Part shown: piece after piece, positions 1 through 7,884 of the stretch
How the letters are laid out: every line of letters starts with the position of its first letter
Position numbering within the stretch: position 1 is the first letter of the stretch
NCBI RefSeq assembly: GCF_002283555.1
Contig: NZ_MVOI01000002.1
Span: 337,501-401,500 of the forward strand
Source of the DNA: Rubrivirga sp. SAORIC476
GTDB taxonomy: Bacteria; Bacteroidota; Rhodothermia; Rhodothermales; Rubricoccaceae
DNA length: 64,000 bases
Direction: 5' to 3'
The notes under the pieces: generated by a model
Database searches by the model: none
Told to the model about the DNA's origin: nothing
The model's input: only the letters and a program-made list of their open reading frames with translations
Program-made: the position numbers and the translations under genes

Positions 1-472
1 TCTTCACGAGCATGCTCTTGATGCTCCACCGGGCCATCGGCACGAACGCGAGCGATAGGATGCCCGCAGCACCCAGCGCGAGGCGGCTCGCCGTCGGGCC
101 GACGCCTGAGTCGGTCGCCAGCCAGAGGCCGACCACGGTGACCGCGAACACGCCCGCGAGCACCCACACGACGCGCCGAAGCTCCTCGACCGCCCCGAGC
201 CCCCAGCCGGGCAGCAGCCCTGCCATCGCGGAGACGGCCAGATACAGCGGCACCACCGCCCACCCGTACCCGACCTCCGACCCGAACTCGCCGACCACCA
301 GTTGCCGCACGAACCCGGCGATCAGCAGCGCGACGGCCAGCGCGAGCGCCTCGCCATAGGCCACCGTGAGTCCGTTGATGACGCGGCGACGGGTGTGGTC
401 TCCGGTGTAGGCACGGGCCAGCTCACGGTACCGCGAGAACGGACGGTCGGGCGTGTGGAGAACGGTTTCCAT
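1..472 (-). CDS. WbaP-like undecaprenyl-phosphate sugar phosphotransferase, N-terminal part (cut by window edge)
   Basis: Reading the minus strand from an ATG at 472 gives an open frame of about 157 residues that runs off the window. It encodes a short polar N-terminus and then four hydrophobic segments (about residues 36-62, 70-90, 97-122 and 128-148). Between segments 2 and 3 lies LLPGWGLGAVEELRR, which resembles the LPG-G-G-VEELRR loop of large WbaP-type polyprenyl-phosphate hexose-1-phosphate transferases. Those enzymes start glycan assembly on undecaprenyl phosphate at the inner membrane. The catalytic C-terminal domain is outside the window, so the assignment rests on topology, this loop and the glycan-operon context. 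It is the last visible gene of the operon, 107 bp after the beta-helix gene. Confidence 0.65.
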   Translation of the reverse strand, partial: METVLHTPDRPFSRYRELARAYTGDHTRRRVINGLTVAYGEALALAVALLIAGFVRQLVVGEFGSEVGYGWAVVPLYLAVSAMAGLLPGWGLGAVEELRRVVWVLAGVFAVTVVGLWLATDSGVGPTASRLALGAAGILSLAFVPMARWSIKSMLVK

Positions 473-579
473 GGTCAGACGCGAGGGGGTGCGAGCCCCT
501 TCCGCAACCATCGGGCCACGCCTCGACCAGACGCATTTACCACGGGCTCAGCAGATCGAAACGTCACCGCCTGCCCAGC

Positions 580-2445
580 TTAACGGGGCCACCAGGGCGC
601 TGCGGGGGCTCCGGACCAGTCCCCTCGCGCACGCACCCGAGCGAGATCGGCCCCCACCTGAGCGGAAGGAATCACTCGCGTGCCGGGCGCCCCGGCATCG
701 ACCGGGTCGACGGGGCCTGCGGGGACGCGGTCGCCCGGGTTCACGAGCCGCGCCGTCCGGTCGCCGCCGACGAGGCGCTGCCACATGGCGAGGTCGTCGC
801 TTCGGAAGTCGGCCTCCAGGTCGGGGACGGGCGCCAGGTAGAAGGTCGACTGGTAGAGGTCGCGGCCGCGGCGGCCGTAGGCGTTGCCCGCGAACCGCGT
901 CGTGCGGACGTGCGCGGGGCTCGTCCCGGCGATTGACATCTCGCGCGCCTCATGCTCTCCGGTCACGTTCCCCGCGATCCAGTTGTTGGCCACCACGTTG
1001 GCACCGTCGGGCGCGCGACGGTCGGGGTCGAGGCGAAGCCAGACGCCACTGCCCTCGTTCGCCTCGACGGTGTTGTGGACGTAGGCGTTGCGGCTCGCCG
1101 CCTGCGAGAGAATGCCCGTCCCGGTCCAGCGCAGCCAGCGCGTCGCGGCGGCGACGTTGTGCTGAACGAGCGTCTCGGTCGTGTTCAGTTCGAGCATGAT
1201 GCCCGCGCTCGCGTTGCCCACCAGCAAGCACCCCTCGATGGTGTTGCGGTGATTGCCGCCGTCGAGCCAGATGCCGGGGCCACCGTTGTGGGCCGCGTAG
1301 TGGCGGCGGATGACCGAGTCGGTGGTGCCCACCCACTTCCCTCCTCCCGCCTCCCAGTAGGGATCGTGCCCCTTCCAGTTGTTCCCGACCGCGGCGTTGT
1401 CCTCGAACAGGCAGCCCTGGCAGCCGCCGCCCCAGCCCATCTGGCCGTTCAGGTCGGCGCGCGTCTGCCGGAAGGTGTGGCCCCGCCCCGACGCGTCGAT
1501 GCCCAGCCCGTTCGTCCACTCCACGCGGACGTCTTCGACCAGCCCGCCCTCGCGTCCGGCGCACACGGCCCCTTCCTGGGCGCGGTTCGTCGCGTACCGG
1601 AACGTCAGGCCGACGACCCGGAACCAGCCGGGCGTGGACGGATCGCCGCACTCGGCGTAGGGGTCGCTGCCGACGGGGGAGAACAGCACACGCCGCATGC
1701 CCACCTCCACGCCGCCACCGAGGCCGGGGGCCTGGTCGTCGCGAAAGCGGGCCACGAGGGCGGTCGGCTGGGCGTCCGGGCCCTCGCGCCAGAACCGCCC
1801 TGGCGCGAGGTCGGCGCGCTGGCCGACGGGCCGCAGCACGCGCCCTGCGGCGACGACCTGCTCGAGGCGGAAGGTCGGGTCGTCGGAGTAGGTGAGCATC
1901 TGCCCGCCCGTCCAGGGCCGCCGCCACGCGCCGTCGCGCTGGCGCTCCCAGCCGCCGTCGGCCGGGTCCGCACCGGTGATGACGACCGTGTCGCCGGGAT
2001 AGGCGGCGAACGTGACGCGCGCGTCGGGGCCGGTCCCCCCAGACGCAGGGCGAACCGACTCCCGATAGACGCCCGCGCGGATCAGCACGGCGTCGCCGGG
2101 CCGGAGAGCGCCTGCACGAGCTGCGCGGGAGATCGTCCGCCAGGGCCGTTCGGCCGTGCCGGGGTTGCGGTCACTCGCCGAGGGGTCGGCACCCGCCACG
2201 ACGTAGGTAGATCTTCCTGGGGCCGCGAAGGCCGCCAGCGGATCGGAGCAGTCGGCGTCCGATCCGCACACGTCGCTCGGCTCCAGGTCGTCCCAGGCCG
2301 CCTCGGTGAGCGGACGGGGGGGATCGTCGTGGCAACCGGAGAGCGCGAGCGTCAGCCAGGAGGCGACGAGCACGAGGCCGGAGGCCGCGAGGGCCATCCA
2401 GGACGCCGTGAGGGCCGCCGAGGCGCCGGGGTCGGCGGGCGTCAC
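580..2445 (-). CDS. Secreted right-handed beta-helix lipoprotein (DUF1565/NosD-like)
   Basis: The predicted 621-residue product begins with a hydrophobic segment ending in LALSGC, a lipobox, so it is probably an outer-membrane or periplasmic lipoprotein. The sequence YVVAGADPSASDRNPGT followed by WRTISRAARAGALRPGDAV is the typical start of DUF1565 parallel beta-helix proteins, and the middle is rich in short N/G/V strands such as NTIEGCLLVGNASAGIML. Such folds bind or cleave polysaccharide; no catalytic residues could be assigned. The chosen GTG start overlaps the PIG-L stop in a GTGA tetranucleotide; an ATG at 2397 would also keep the lipobox. The neighbours point to a role in glycan modification or export, which is inference. 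Confidence 0.75.
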   Translation of the reverse strand: MTPADPGASAALTASWMALAASGLVLVASWLTLALSGCHDDPPRPLTEAAWDDLEPSDVCGSDADCSDPLAAFAAPGRSTYVVAGADPSASDRNPGTAERPWRTISRAARAGALRPGDAVLIRAGVYRESVRPASGGTGPDARVTFAAYPGDTVVITGADPADGGWERQRDGAWRRPWTGGQMLTYSDDPTFRLEQVVAAGRVLRPVGQRADLAPGRFWREGPDAQPTALVARFRDDQAPGLGGGVEVGMRRVLFSPVGSDPYAECGDPSTPGWFRVVGLTFRYATNRAQEGAVCAGREGGLVEDVRVEWTNGLGIDASGRGHTFRQTRADLNGQMGWGGGCQGCLFEDNAAVGNNWKGHDPYWEAGGGKWVGTTDSVIRRHYAAHNGGPGIWLDGGNHRNTIEGCLLVGNASAGIMLELNTTETLVQHNVAAATRWLRWTGTGILSQAASRNAYVHNTVEANEGSGVWLRLDPDRRAPDGANVVANNWIAGNVTGEHEAREMSIAGTSPAHVRTTRFAGNAYGRRGRDLYQSTFYLAPVPDLEADFRSDDLAMWQRLVGGDRTARLVNPGDRVPAGPVDPVDAGAPGTRVIPSAQVGADLARVRARGDWSGAPAAPWWPR

Positions 2446-3089
2446 CAGACCAGCTTGGTGCAGTGGAACGCCTCGGCGTAGCGCGCCCCGGCCTCGACGC
2501 CGCGAAGGCGCGCGAGGCCACGGAACGTCTCGGCGTCGTACCAGCCCTTCGTGGCCTGGCTGGGGAAGTGGGCGTCGAGGATCGCCAGCTTGTGGTCCAG
2601 CACGGCCGCGTCGAGGCGGACGTAGGCGTTGGGCCGGTCGAGGTCGCCGTCCCACTTCGGGATCTCGTACGCCGCGATCGCCGCGCCACGGAACGTCTGC
2701 CACGCGAGGTCCGCGATCACCCGGTGGTCCTGGTGGGCGTCGTCGCGGCGGTGCGTCAGCACGAGGTGGGGGCGGACGGATTCGAGCGTCTCCCGCGCAA
2801 AGGCCTTGATGTCGCTCGCCTCGAACGGGAAGAAGCCGTCGCGGTGCGACAGCAGGTGGACGTCGGCGCGAGCGGCGTCGGCCAGCAACGCGTCCGCGGC
2901 GGCGCGGGCCTCGGCGGCGCGGTCGGCCGAGCCGGAGAAGACGACGTGGGTGACCTCGGTGCGCGGCCGCTCAGCGAGCAGGCGCAGCAGCGTCCCTCCG
3001 GCCCCGATCTCGATGTCGTCGGCGTGGGCGCCGAGGCAGACCACGCGCAGCGGCTCGGCACGCCCGAGGGCAGGGTCGAGAGCGAACAC
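2442..3089 (-). CDS. PIG-L family N-deacetylase (LmbE-like)
   Basis: The 215-residue protein carries the zinc-binding PIG-L signature AHADDIE (residues 21-27) and the second metal/catalytic block HRRDDAHQDHR (113-123), so the enzyme is probably active. Family members remove acetyl groups from N-acetylated amino sugars, as in GlcNAc-PI, mycothiol and bacillithiol synthesis, or trim antibiotic and surface glycans. The GTG start overlaps the last base of the preceding TAG stop, and the 3-prime end overlaps the next gene, so translation is probably coupled. Its place after a nucleotidyltransferase and an aminotransferase suggests that a surface amino sugar is the substrate (inference). Confidence 0.87.
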   Translation of the reverse strand: MFALDPALGRAEPLRVVCLGAHADDIEIGAGGTLLRLLAERPRTEVTHVVFSGSADRAAEARAAADALLADAARADVHLLSHRDGFFPFEASDIKAFARETLESVRPHLVLTHRRDDAHQDHRVIADLAWQTFRGAAIAAYEIPKWDGDLDRPNAYVRLDAAVLDHKLAILDAHFPSQATKGWYDAETFRGLARLRGVEAGARYAEAFHCTKLVW

Positions 3090-3958
3090 TACACCTTCCG
3101 GAGCACGGGCCGCTGGTCGGCGCCATCGCCGAGGACGGGCGGCGCCGAGGACGCGCCCGGCGCCACGCCGTCGCCCATGGCCCGGTGGGCGCCCCAGACC
3201 TCCCAGGGCGCGTGGCCCTCGTTGTAGATGTCCTCCAGCATGGTCTTCTCCTTGAACGTGTCCATGCACGCCCAGAAGCCGCCGTAGTCGTACGACCCGA
3301 GCTGGCCGACGGCCGCCATGCGGTGCGAGGGCGGCCCCAGGATGTCCTCGCCGGGCTCGATGTAGTCGAAGAAGCGCTGGTTCATCACGAAAAAGCCCCC
3401 GTTGATGCGGAGGCCCACCTCGGTCACGTGGCGGACCATCGTGACGGCGCCCGAGTCGTTTGTCTCGATGACGTGGCTCGTGTAGTTCGGCTGGACGCCG
3501 AGGAATGTCGCCGCCCGGTCGCTCTGCTGCGCGAACTGGATCATGTCGTCCAGGGGCGCATCGGTCACGCCGTCGGCGTAGTTGGCCAGGAACCACTCGT
3601 CGTCGCCGAGGAACTCGCGGACGGCCAGCAGTCGCTCCCCCACGCAGGCCTTCAGGCCGGTGTCGACGAACGTGATCCGCCAGTCGTGGATGTCGCTCTT
3701 GAGCAACTCCACCGACGTCCCGCCTGTGAGGACGAAGTCGTTGGAGACGGTCTCGTCGTAGTCGACGAAGTAGCGCTTGATGTGATCGGCGCCGTGGCCG
3801 AGGCAGAGGATGAAGTCCTTGTGGCCGTAGTGGGCGTAGTACTTCATCAGGTGCCAGAGGATCGGCCGGTAGCCGACGCACACCATGGGCTTCGGGACCG
3901 GGCCCGAGTGCTCCTTGATGCGCATGCCTTCTCCTCCACAGAACAGGACGACTTTCAT
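3089..3958 (-). CDS. rfbF: Glucose-1-phosphate cytidylyltransferase
   Basis: The 289-residue product starts MKVVLFCGGEGMRIKEHSG and continues with PVPKPMVCVGYRPILWH. This is the nucleotide-binding loop of the RfbF/HddC branch of sugar-1-phosphate nucleotidyltransferases. The enzyme makes CDP-glucose from CTP and glucose 1-phosphate, the entry point to CDP-linked 3,6-dideoxy or branched sugars. The body matches the usual length of about 257 residues, but there is a Pro/Gly-rich tail of about 27 residues after HAPWEVWGAH. Its ATG overlaps the aminotransferase TGA (ATGA). The later CDP-sugar genes (4,6-dehydratase and others) are not in the window. Confidence 0.85.
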   Translation of the reverse strand: MKVVLFCGGEGMRIKEHSGPVPKPMVCVGYRPILWHLMKYYAHYGHKDFILCLGHGADHIKRYFVDYDETVSNDFVLTGGTSVELLKSDIHDWRITFVDTGLKACVGERLLAVREFLGDDEWFLANYADGVTDAPLDDMIQFAQQSDRAATFLGVQPNYTSHVIETNDSGAVTMVRHVTEVGLRINGGFFVMNQRFFDYIEPGEDILGPPSHRMAAVGQLGSYDYGGFWACMDTFKEKTMLEDIYNEGHAPWEVWGAHRAMGDGVAPGASSAPPVLGDGADQRPVLRKV

Positions 3959-5367
3959 GAGTCTTGGGGGGTCGCGCGGATGCGCGGATGTGCAGAAACG
4001 GCGCCGTCGCCGCCGGATCGCGATACAGAGGTCCAAACCGTCCCGGCTTTCTTCCGGAACACAGGCTGAACCGGTCGGCCGAGCAGGAAGCCGTCCGTGG
4101 TGCCCGCGTCGAGGGCGCGGACGTAGACCGCCAGCGCGCCCGCGACCGCCTCGACGGTCTCGTCGATCACCGGGTCCGTGTGGGCCGTCGTGATCACGAA
4201 CGACGGCGCGAGGACGCCACGGCGCGTCAGCTCTTGGAGGAAGAGGGTCCGGTAGGGCTGGGACGCCGCGCCATCGGGGTCTCGGGTATAGAACACGAGG
4301 TTGCAGTCCCGGCCGGCCGTTCCCACGAAGCCCTCCGCGCCCGACTGGCGGACGACCTCGGCGACGCCCTCTCGCAGTCGCGCGCCCTGGCGCATGAGCT
4401 GGCCCTCGACGTCTTCGGCGCGAGCGATCCGCATCGTCTCGACTGCCGCGGCCAGTCCGTGCGTCTCGGCGCCGTGCGTACTGGAGAGCAGGAAGACGCG
4501 GTCGGCGTCCGTGTCGAGCCCGCCCGCCGCCATCAGGTCCCGGCGCCCGGCGAGGGCGCTGACCGAGTGGCCGTTGGCGAGCGCCTTGCCGAACGTCGAC
4601 AGGTCGGGGTCGAGGCCGAACAGGCCCTGGGCGCCGCGGGCCGACCACCGGAAGCCGGTGATCATCTCGTCCAGCACGAACACCACGCCCCGCTCGCGGC
4701 ACGCGGCGATGCAGGCGCGGAGGTAGTCCGTCGGGTCGCTCTCGTCGCGGACCGCCTCCATGATGACGCACGCGGGCCGGTGCGCGTCGAGCACGTCCAC
4801 CAGCGCACCGAGGTCGCCGTACGGGAACGCCACCGTCAGGTCCTTGACGGCCTGCGGGATGCCCGCGTCCATCGGCGTCGTGCCGATGAACCAGTCGTCC
4901 TGGGACAGGAACGGGTGGTCGCCGCACATCGCGACGGTATCGCGGCCGGTCGCGGCGCGGGCCACCTTGACGGCCGCCGTCGTCGCCGACGAGCCGTCCT
5001 TGCAGAACTTGACGCACTCGGCGCCGACGAGGTCGAGGAACGCCTCGGCAGCCTCCAGCTCCACGCGTGCCGGACGGGAGAAGTTGGTGCCTCGCTCCAT
5101 CTGCCGGACCGCCGCCGCGACGACGCGCGGCTCGGCGTGGCCCAGCGTGACCGCCCGCAGCCCCTGGCCGTACTCGATGAATCGGTTGCCGTCGAGGTCC
5201 CAGACATGCGCCCCCTCGCCGCGGTCGACCACGACAGGCATCCACTCGGGCATCTGGTCGTCGCCCTTGGCATACGTGTGCGCGCCGCCCGGAATCAGTC
5301 GATGCGCGCGGGCCTGGTGGGCGCGGCTGGTGGCGAAGCGGTCGAAGTAGGGGTCGAGAGGCGACAT
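3955..5367 (-). CDS. PLP-dependent class III aminotransferase, glutamate-1-semialdehyde aminomutase-like
   Basis: The 470-residue fold-type I PLP enzyme has a GSSATT phosphate-binding segment (residues 125-130), VLDEMITGFR with the cofactor Asp at 233, and STFGKALANG with the probable Schiff-base lysine at 261. It is closest to the HemL/GSA aminomutase branch. The location between a DUF4910 protein and a glucose-1-phosphate cytidylyltransferase, with 4-bp spacing or overlap on both sides, suggests use on a sugar or small carboxylate for surface glycan building and not in haem synthesis (inference). The C-terminal extension of about 40 residues after LLGRPVQPVFRKK is Ser/Arg-rich and does not look like part of the fold. 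Confidence 0.85.
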   Translation of the reverse strand: MSPLDPYFDRFATSRAHQARAHRLIPGGAHTYAKGDDQMPEWMPVVVDRGEGAHVWDLDGNRFIEYGQGLRAVTLGHAEPRVVAAAVRQMERGTNFSRPARVELEAAEAFLDLVGAECVKFCKDGSSATTAAVKVARAATGRDTVAMCGDHPFLSQDDWFIGTTPMDAGIPQAVKDLTVAFPYGDLGALVDVLDAHRPACVIMEAVRDESDPTDYLRACIAACRERGVVFVLDEMITGFRWSARGAQGLFGLDPDLSTFGKALANGHSVSALAGRRDLMAAGGLDTDADRVFLLSSTHGAETHGLAAAVETMRIARAEDVEGQLMRQGARLREGVAEVVRQSGAEGFVGTAGRDCNLVFYTRDPDGAASQPYRTLFLQELTRRGVLAPSFVITTAHTDPVIDETVEAVAGALAVYVRALDAGTTDGFLLGRPVQPVFRKKAGTVWTSVSRSGGDGAVSAHPRIRATPQDS

Positions 5368-5371
5368 GGGC

Positions 5372-6739
5372 TCAGGCGGCGACGAGCAGGCCCGCCTCGG
5401 CCAGACGGTCGGCGGCGGCGCGGACGGTGGAAAACGGCAGGGCGCTCCGCTCGGCCACATCCAGGAGCGAGCGCGTGCCGTCGGACAGGTTGAGGACCCA
5501 GAGCGCGGCCTGCTGGGCGGCAGGGCCCTCGGGGAGACCGCCGAGGCTGGCGTAGAGGCCACGTCGGCCCAGTTGCGGCTCGCCGTAGGGCTGCGTGTTG
5601 CGGTAACGGCGGTCGCCGTCGAGCACGTCGACGACGGCTTCGAGGGCAGACAGCGAGGCCGCGAGCGCCTCGGGGCGGACGAGGCCGAGGTCGTCGCCGG
5701 AGGTGTGGTACTCGGGGTACTCGCCGTGCGGCGTCCGCGTCAAGCGGCCGACGGGGAGGTCGAAGCCGGGACTCCCGAACTGGCGCTCGTCGTAGCCGGT
5801 CGGCTCGAACGGCCGCACGTCCACGTCGCGGCCGAGATCGCGCATCGCGACGGCCACGGCGCGGTCGACGGCCAGCGGAGCGCCGAGCGTCCCGGCGCGC
5901 GTCTGCTTGTACGTGAAACCACCCGCGTCGCCCAGGTTGGCGAGCACCAAGCCGTGGCGGATCCGCCCGAGGTCGGCGTGGTGGCGGTCGAGCCACGTGA
6001 TGGCGCCCAGCGTGCCGGGCGCGAACAGGAACCGGATCGTGTGGCGCCGCTTCGGGCCGTTCAGCAGGCGGCGGGCGAGCATCGTGGCGACGGCCAGCGA
6101 GGCCGTGTTGTCGTTGGCGAGCGCCGGGTGGCAGGCGTGGGCCGAAAACAGGATCTCGTCGCTCGTCTCGCCCTCGATCACCACCTCCCCCATCGTCAGG
6201 CTCCCGTCCACATGCTCGGCGTCGATCACGACCCGGACCTCGCCCCCCTCTCCGATCTCGGCCGCCAGCGCGTCGAGCGCGTCGTGCGTCAGGCAGAAGC
6301 CCCACGTCGGCGCGTAGTAAGACGTGCGGTACGGGACGAGCGAGGGCTGCTCGGGCAGCGTGTGGAGGTGCGCCCGGAGCGCCCAGAGCGGCATCGTGTC
6401 GCGCACGGCGACGCTGTACTGGACGAGGTGGAGCGGGCTGTCCGCCCAGTCCACGATCCGCGTCCCGTCCTCGCGGGCCAGGTATGCCTCGCGGACGCGC
6501 CACTCCTTGGGGACCGTCCAGTCGAGCACCTTCGTGCCACTGGGGACCTCCGAGATCCGCATCGGCACCCGCTCGCTGATGGCGAGGAGTTGTTCGCGGA
6601 GCCCGGCGCCCGTTAGCCCGCGCCGGAACGGCAGCCACTCCGCGACCAGCTTGTGGAGCGCGGCGCCCACGTCAGGGACGTCCGCCTCGGCAGACTCACC
6701 GAGGCGGGCAGGGGCAGGCGGCGGGGCAGCGACGGGCAC
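5372..6739 (-). CDS. DUF4910 family aminopeptidase-like protein with C-terminal winged helix
   Basis: The frame encodes up to 455 residues. The conserved part begins at GAALHKLVAEWLPFRRGLTG, typical of DUF4910 proteins found in surface-polysaccharide gene clusters. A zinc-peptidase-like core shows SAHACHPALANDNTAS and, later, YPEYHTSGDD, which supply plausible M28-type metal ligands. The last 70 residues (LNLSDGTRSLLDVAERS onward) look like a winged-helix domain. The first 23 residues are Pro/Ala-rich and cover a GC hairpin that elsewhere lies between genes, so a GTG at 6670 (432 residues) is a credible alternative start. It is the first gene of the glycan operon. The true substrate of the family is not established. 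Confidence 0.78.
   Translation of the reverse strand: MPVAAPPPAPARLGESAEADVPDVGAALHKLVAEWLPFRRGLTGAGLREQLLAISERVPMRISEVPSGTKVLDWTVPKEWRVREAYLAREDGTRIVDWADSPLHLVQYSVAVRDTMPLWALRAHLHTLPEQPSLVPYRTSYYAPTWGFCLTHDALDALAAEIGEGGEVRVVIDAEHVDGSLTMGEVVIEGETSDEILFSAHACHPALANDNTASLAVATMLARRLLNGPKRRHTIRFLFAPGTLGAITWLDRHHADLGRIRHGLVLANLGDAGGFTYKQTRAGTLGAPLAVDRAVAVAMRDLGRDVDVRPFEPTGYDERQFGSPGFDLPVGRLTRTPHGEYPEYHTSGDDLGLVRPEALAASLSALEAVVDVLDGDRRYRNTQPYGEPQLGRRGLYASLGGLPEGPAAQQAALWVLNLSDGTRSLLDVAERSALPFSTVRAAADRLAEAGLLVAA
6682..6707. repeat. GC hairpin, member of CCTCGG-N8-CCGAGG family
   Basis: CCGCCTCGG (6682-6690) and CCGAGGCGG (6699-6707) form a perfect 9-bp stem around the 8-nt loop cagactca. The same core with an 8-nt loop occurs at 12085, 33109, 36719 and 44361. 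Here it falls at the 5-prime end of the DUF4910 frame, which raises doubt about that start codon. Confidence 0.6.
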
Positions 6740-6947
6740 GGGTCAGGCGACGGTTCCCCCCCGGTATCGGCGACCTCGCGCCCCTACTCAACCCATGCCG
6801 GCCTTCTCCGGACCCGCGCGCGGCCTTTGCCGAGCCCGTGCAGAGCCTTTGCCGGGCCTCCCTCAACCCACCGTCACCCACGGCCGATTGATCCGTTCCT
6901 TGCTGGCCATCCACAACGAACCGCCGGTCCTGTCCGGCGAGCCTCTT

Positions 6948-7154
6948 ATGACCAAGGGTACGATCACCCACTTCGACCCGCGCCGCGGCACGGGCTTCGT
7001 CCGCCATCACCACGCCGAATCGGGCATCCCGTTCTCGGTGCGCCACGCCCAGGACCGCCAGTTCGCCCACGGCGACGCGGTCGAGTTCACCGTCCGCGGT
7101 GGCATGGCGGGTGTGGCTGCGCACGGCGTCCGCCGCGTCCGCGCCACGACCTAG
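6948..7154 (+). CDS. Small cold-shock-domain-like protein, divergent
   Basis: This 68-residue protein has the size and pattern of a CspA-type OB fold: GTITHFDPRRGTGFVRHH in place of the RNP1 region (K-G-F/Y-G-F) and IPFSVRHA in place of RNP2 (V-F-V-H), followed by GDAVEFTV. RNP1 keeps G-F but its first aromatic is replaced by threonine, and RNP2 is also altered, so nucleic-acid binding may be weaker or different. The ATG follows a short AT-richer leader. A strong intrinsic terminator starts 39 bp after the stop, so the gene is probably a single transcription unit. Cold-shock homology is inferred from pattern only. Confidence 0.7.
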   Translation: MTKGTITHFDPRRGTGFVRHHHAESGIPFSVRHAQDRQFAHGDAVEFTVRGGMAGVAAHGVRRVRATT

Positions 7155-7193
7155 TCCGAGACGGCCGTCCCGTAAGACGGCCGCCTCCTTTCG

Positions 7194-7232
7194 CGAGCGC
7201 CCAATGGGAAACCGTCGGGCGCTCGTTTTTTT
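7194..7232 (+). terminator. Intrinsic terminator after the cold-shock-like gene
   Basis: A perfect 9-bp stem, CGAGCGCCC (7194-7202) with GGGCGCTCG (7217-7225), is followed at once by seven T. It is the only canonical hairpin-plus-T-run terminator seen in the window. Confidence 0.9.
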
Positions 7233-7257
7233 GCGTCACCTCGCAGCGCCCCCTCCG

Positions 7258-7674
7258 CTACCTAGCCGCGGCGCTGGCGACGACCCACACCGTGACCACG
7301 GCCGACACGCCGAACCCGACGACCAGCGTGCTCAGGTTGAGCCAGAAGAGCGTGGGGGCCTCGGCGTATCGGACCGTCCGCCACCCGCGGCCGAAAAAGA
7401 ACGGCGGGACCGCCCCCGACCTCCACACGAACACCGTCGCGACGCCGAGGCCCAGGCTGAGCAGCAGACACATCGCGAGGAGGTGGATGCCCGCCCCGAC
7501 GTACAGGAGGCCCCCGAGCCCCACGACGTAGGCCAGGTTCAGCATGCCCGCGTTGGCGTACTCGGGATTGGGCTTCCCGTCCTTCAGAACGCCCTGCTCC
7601 TCCAGCCGCTCCACGTTCCTCTCTGCGAGGCGCAACCAGGCGTGCCGGAGACGTGAGAAGGGAGTGCGTGACAT
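7258..7674 (-). CDS. Small integral membrane protein of unknown function
   Basis: The 138-residue protein has a charged N-terminus (MSRTPFSRLRHAWLRLAERN) and three hydrophobic stretches at about residues 45-60, 62-82 and 110-135. It has no signal peptide and no recognisable catalytic motif. The segment KDGKPNPEYANAGMLNLAY before the first helix is probably exposed to solvent. It is convergent with the cold-shock-like gene across the terminator at 7194-7232 and divergent from the NADP oxidoreductase. I do not recognise the family; codon use and the well-formed membrane segments support a real gene. Confidence 0.68.
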   Translation of the reverse strand: MSRTPFSRLRHAWLRLAERNVERLEEQGVLKDGKPNPEYANAGMLNLAYVVGLGGLLYVGAGIHLLAMCLLLSLGLGVATVFVWRSGAVPPFFFGRGWRTVRYAEAPTLFWLNLSTLVVGFGVSAVVTVWVVASAAAR

Positions 7675-7884
7675 GAGACGGAGACTCCGCCGCCTGGAGT
7701 AGGCGACTCGGTGCGGGGATACCCGAGGATACCGCGATCGCACCCGGAGCCCAGAAGACGACCGCTGAGAGACGGCCCGGCGAAGGTGCGACTCAGGCTT
7801 CGGGAAGAGGCCGCGTGTCGCCGCTCCGGTTGGAACGCCCCACGGCACCCGACCGTCCGCGCGCGCACCCACACCGATCCCACC

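Noticed and set aside
952..2481. A 509-residue plus-strand frame opposite the beta-helix lipoprotein gene
   Set aside because: Low-complexity Arg/Val/Asp-rich shadow with no motif; the minus strand carries a lipobox protein in operon context.
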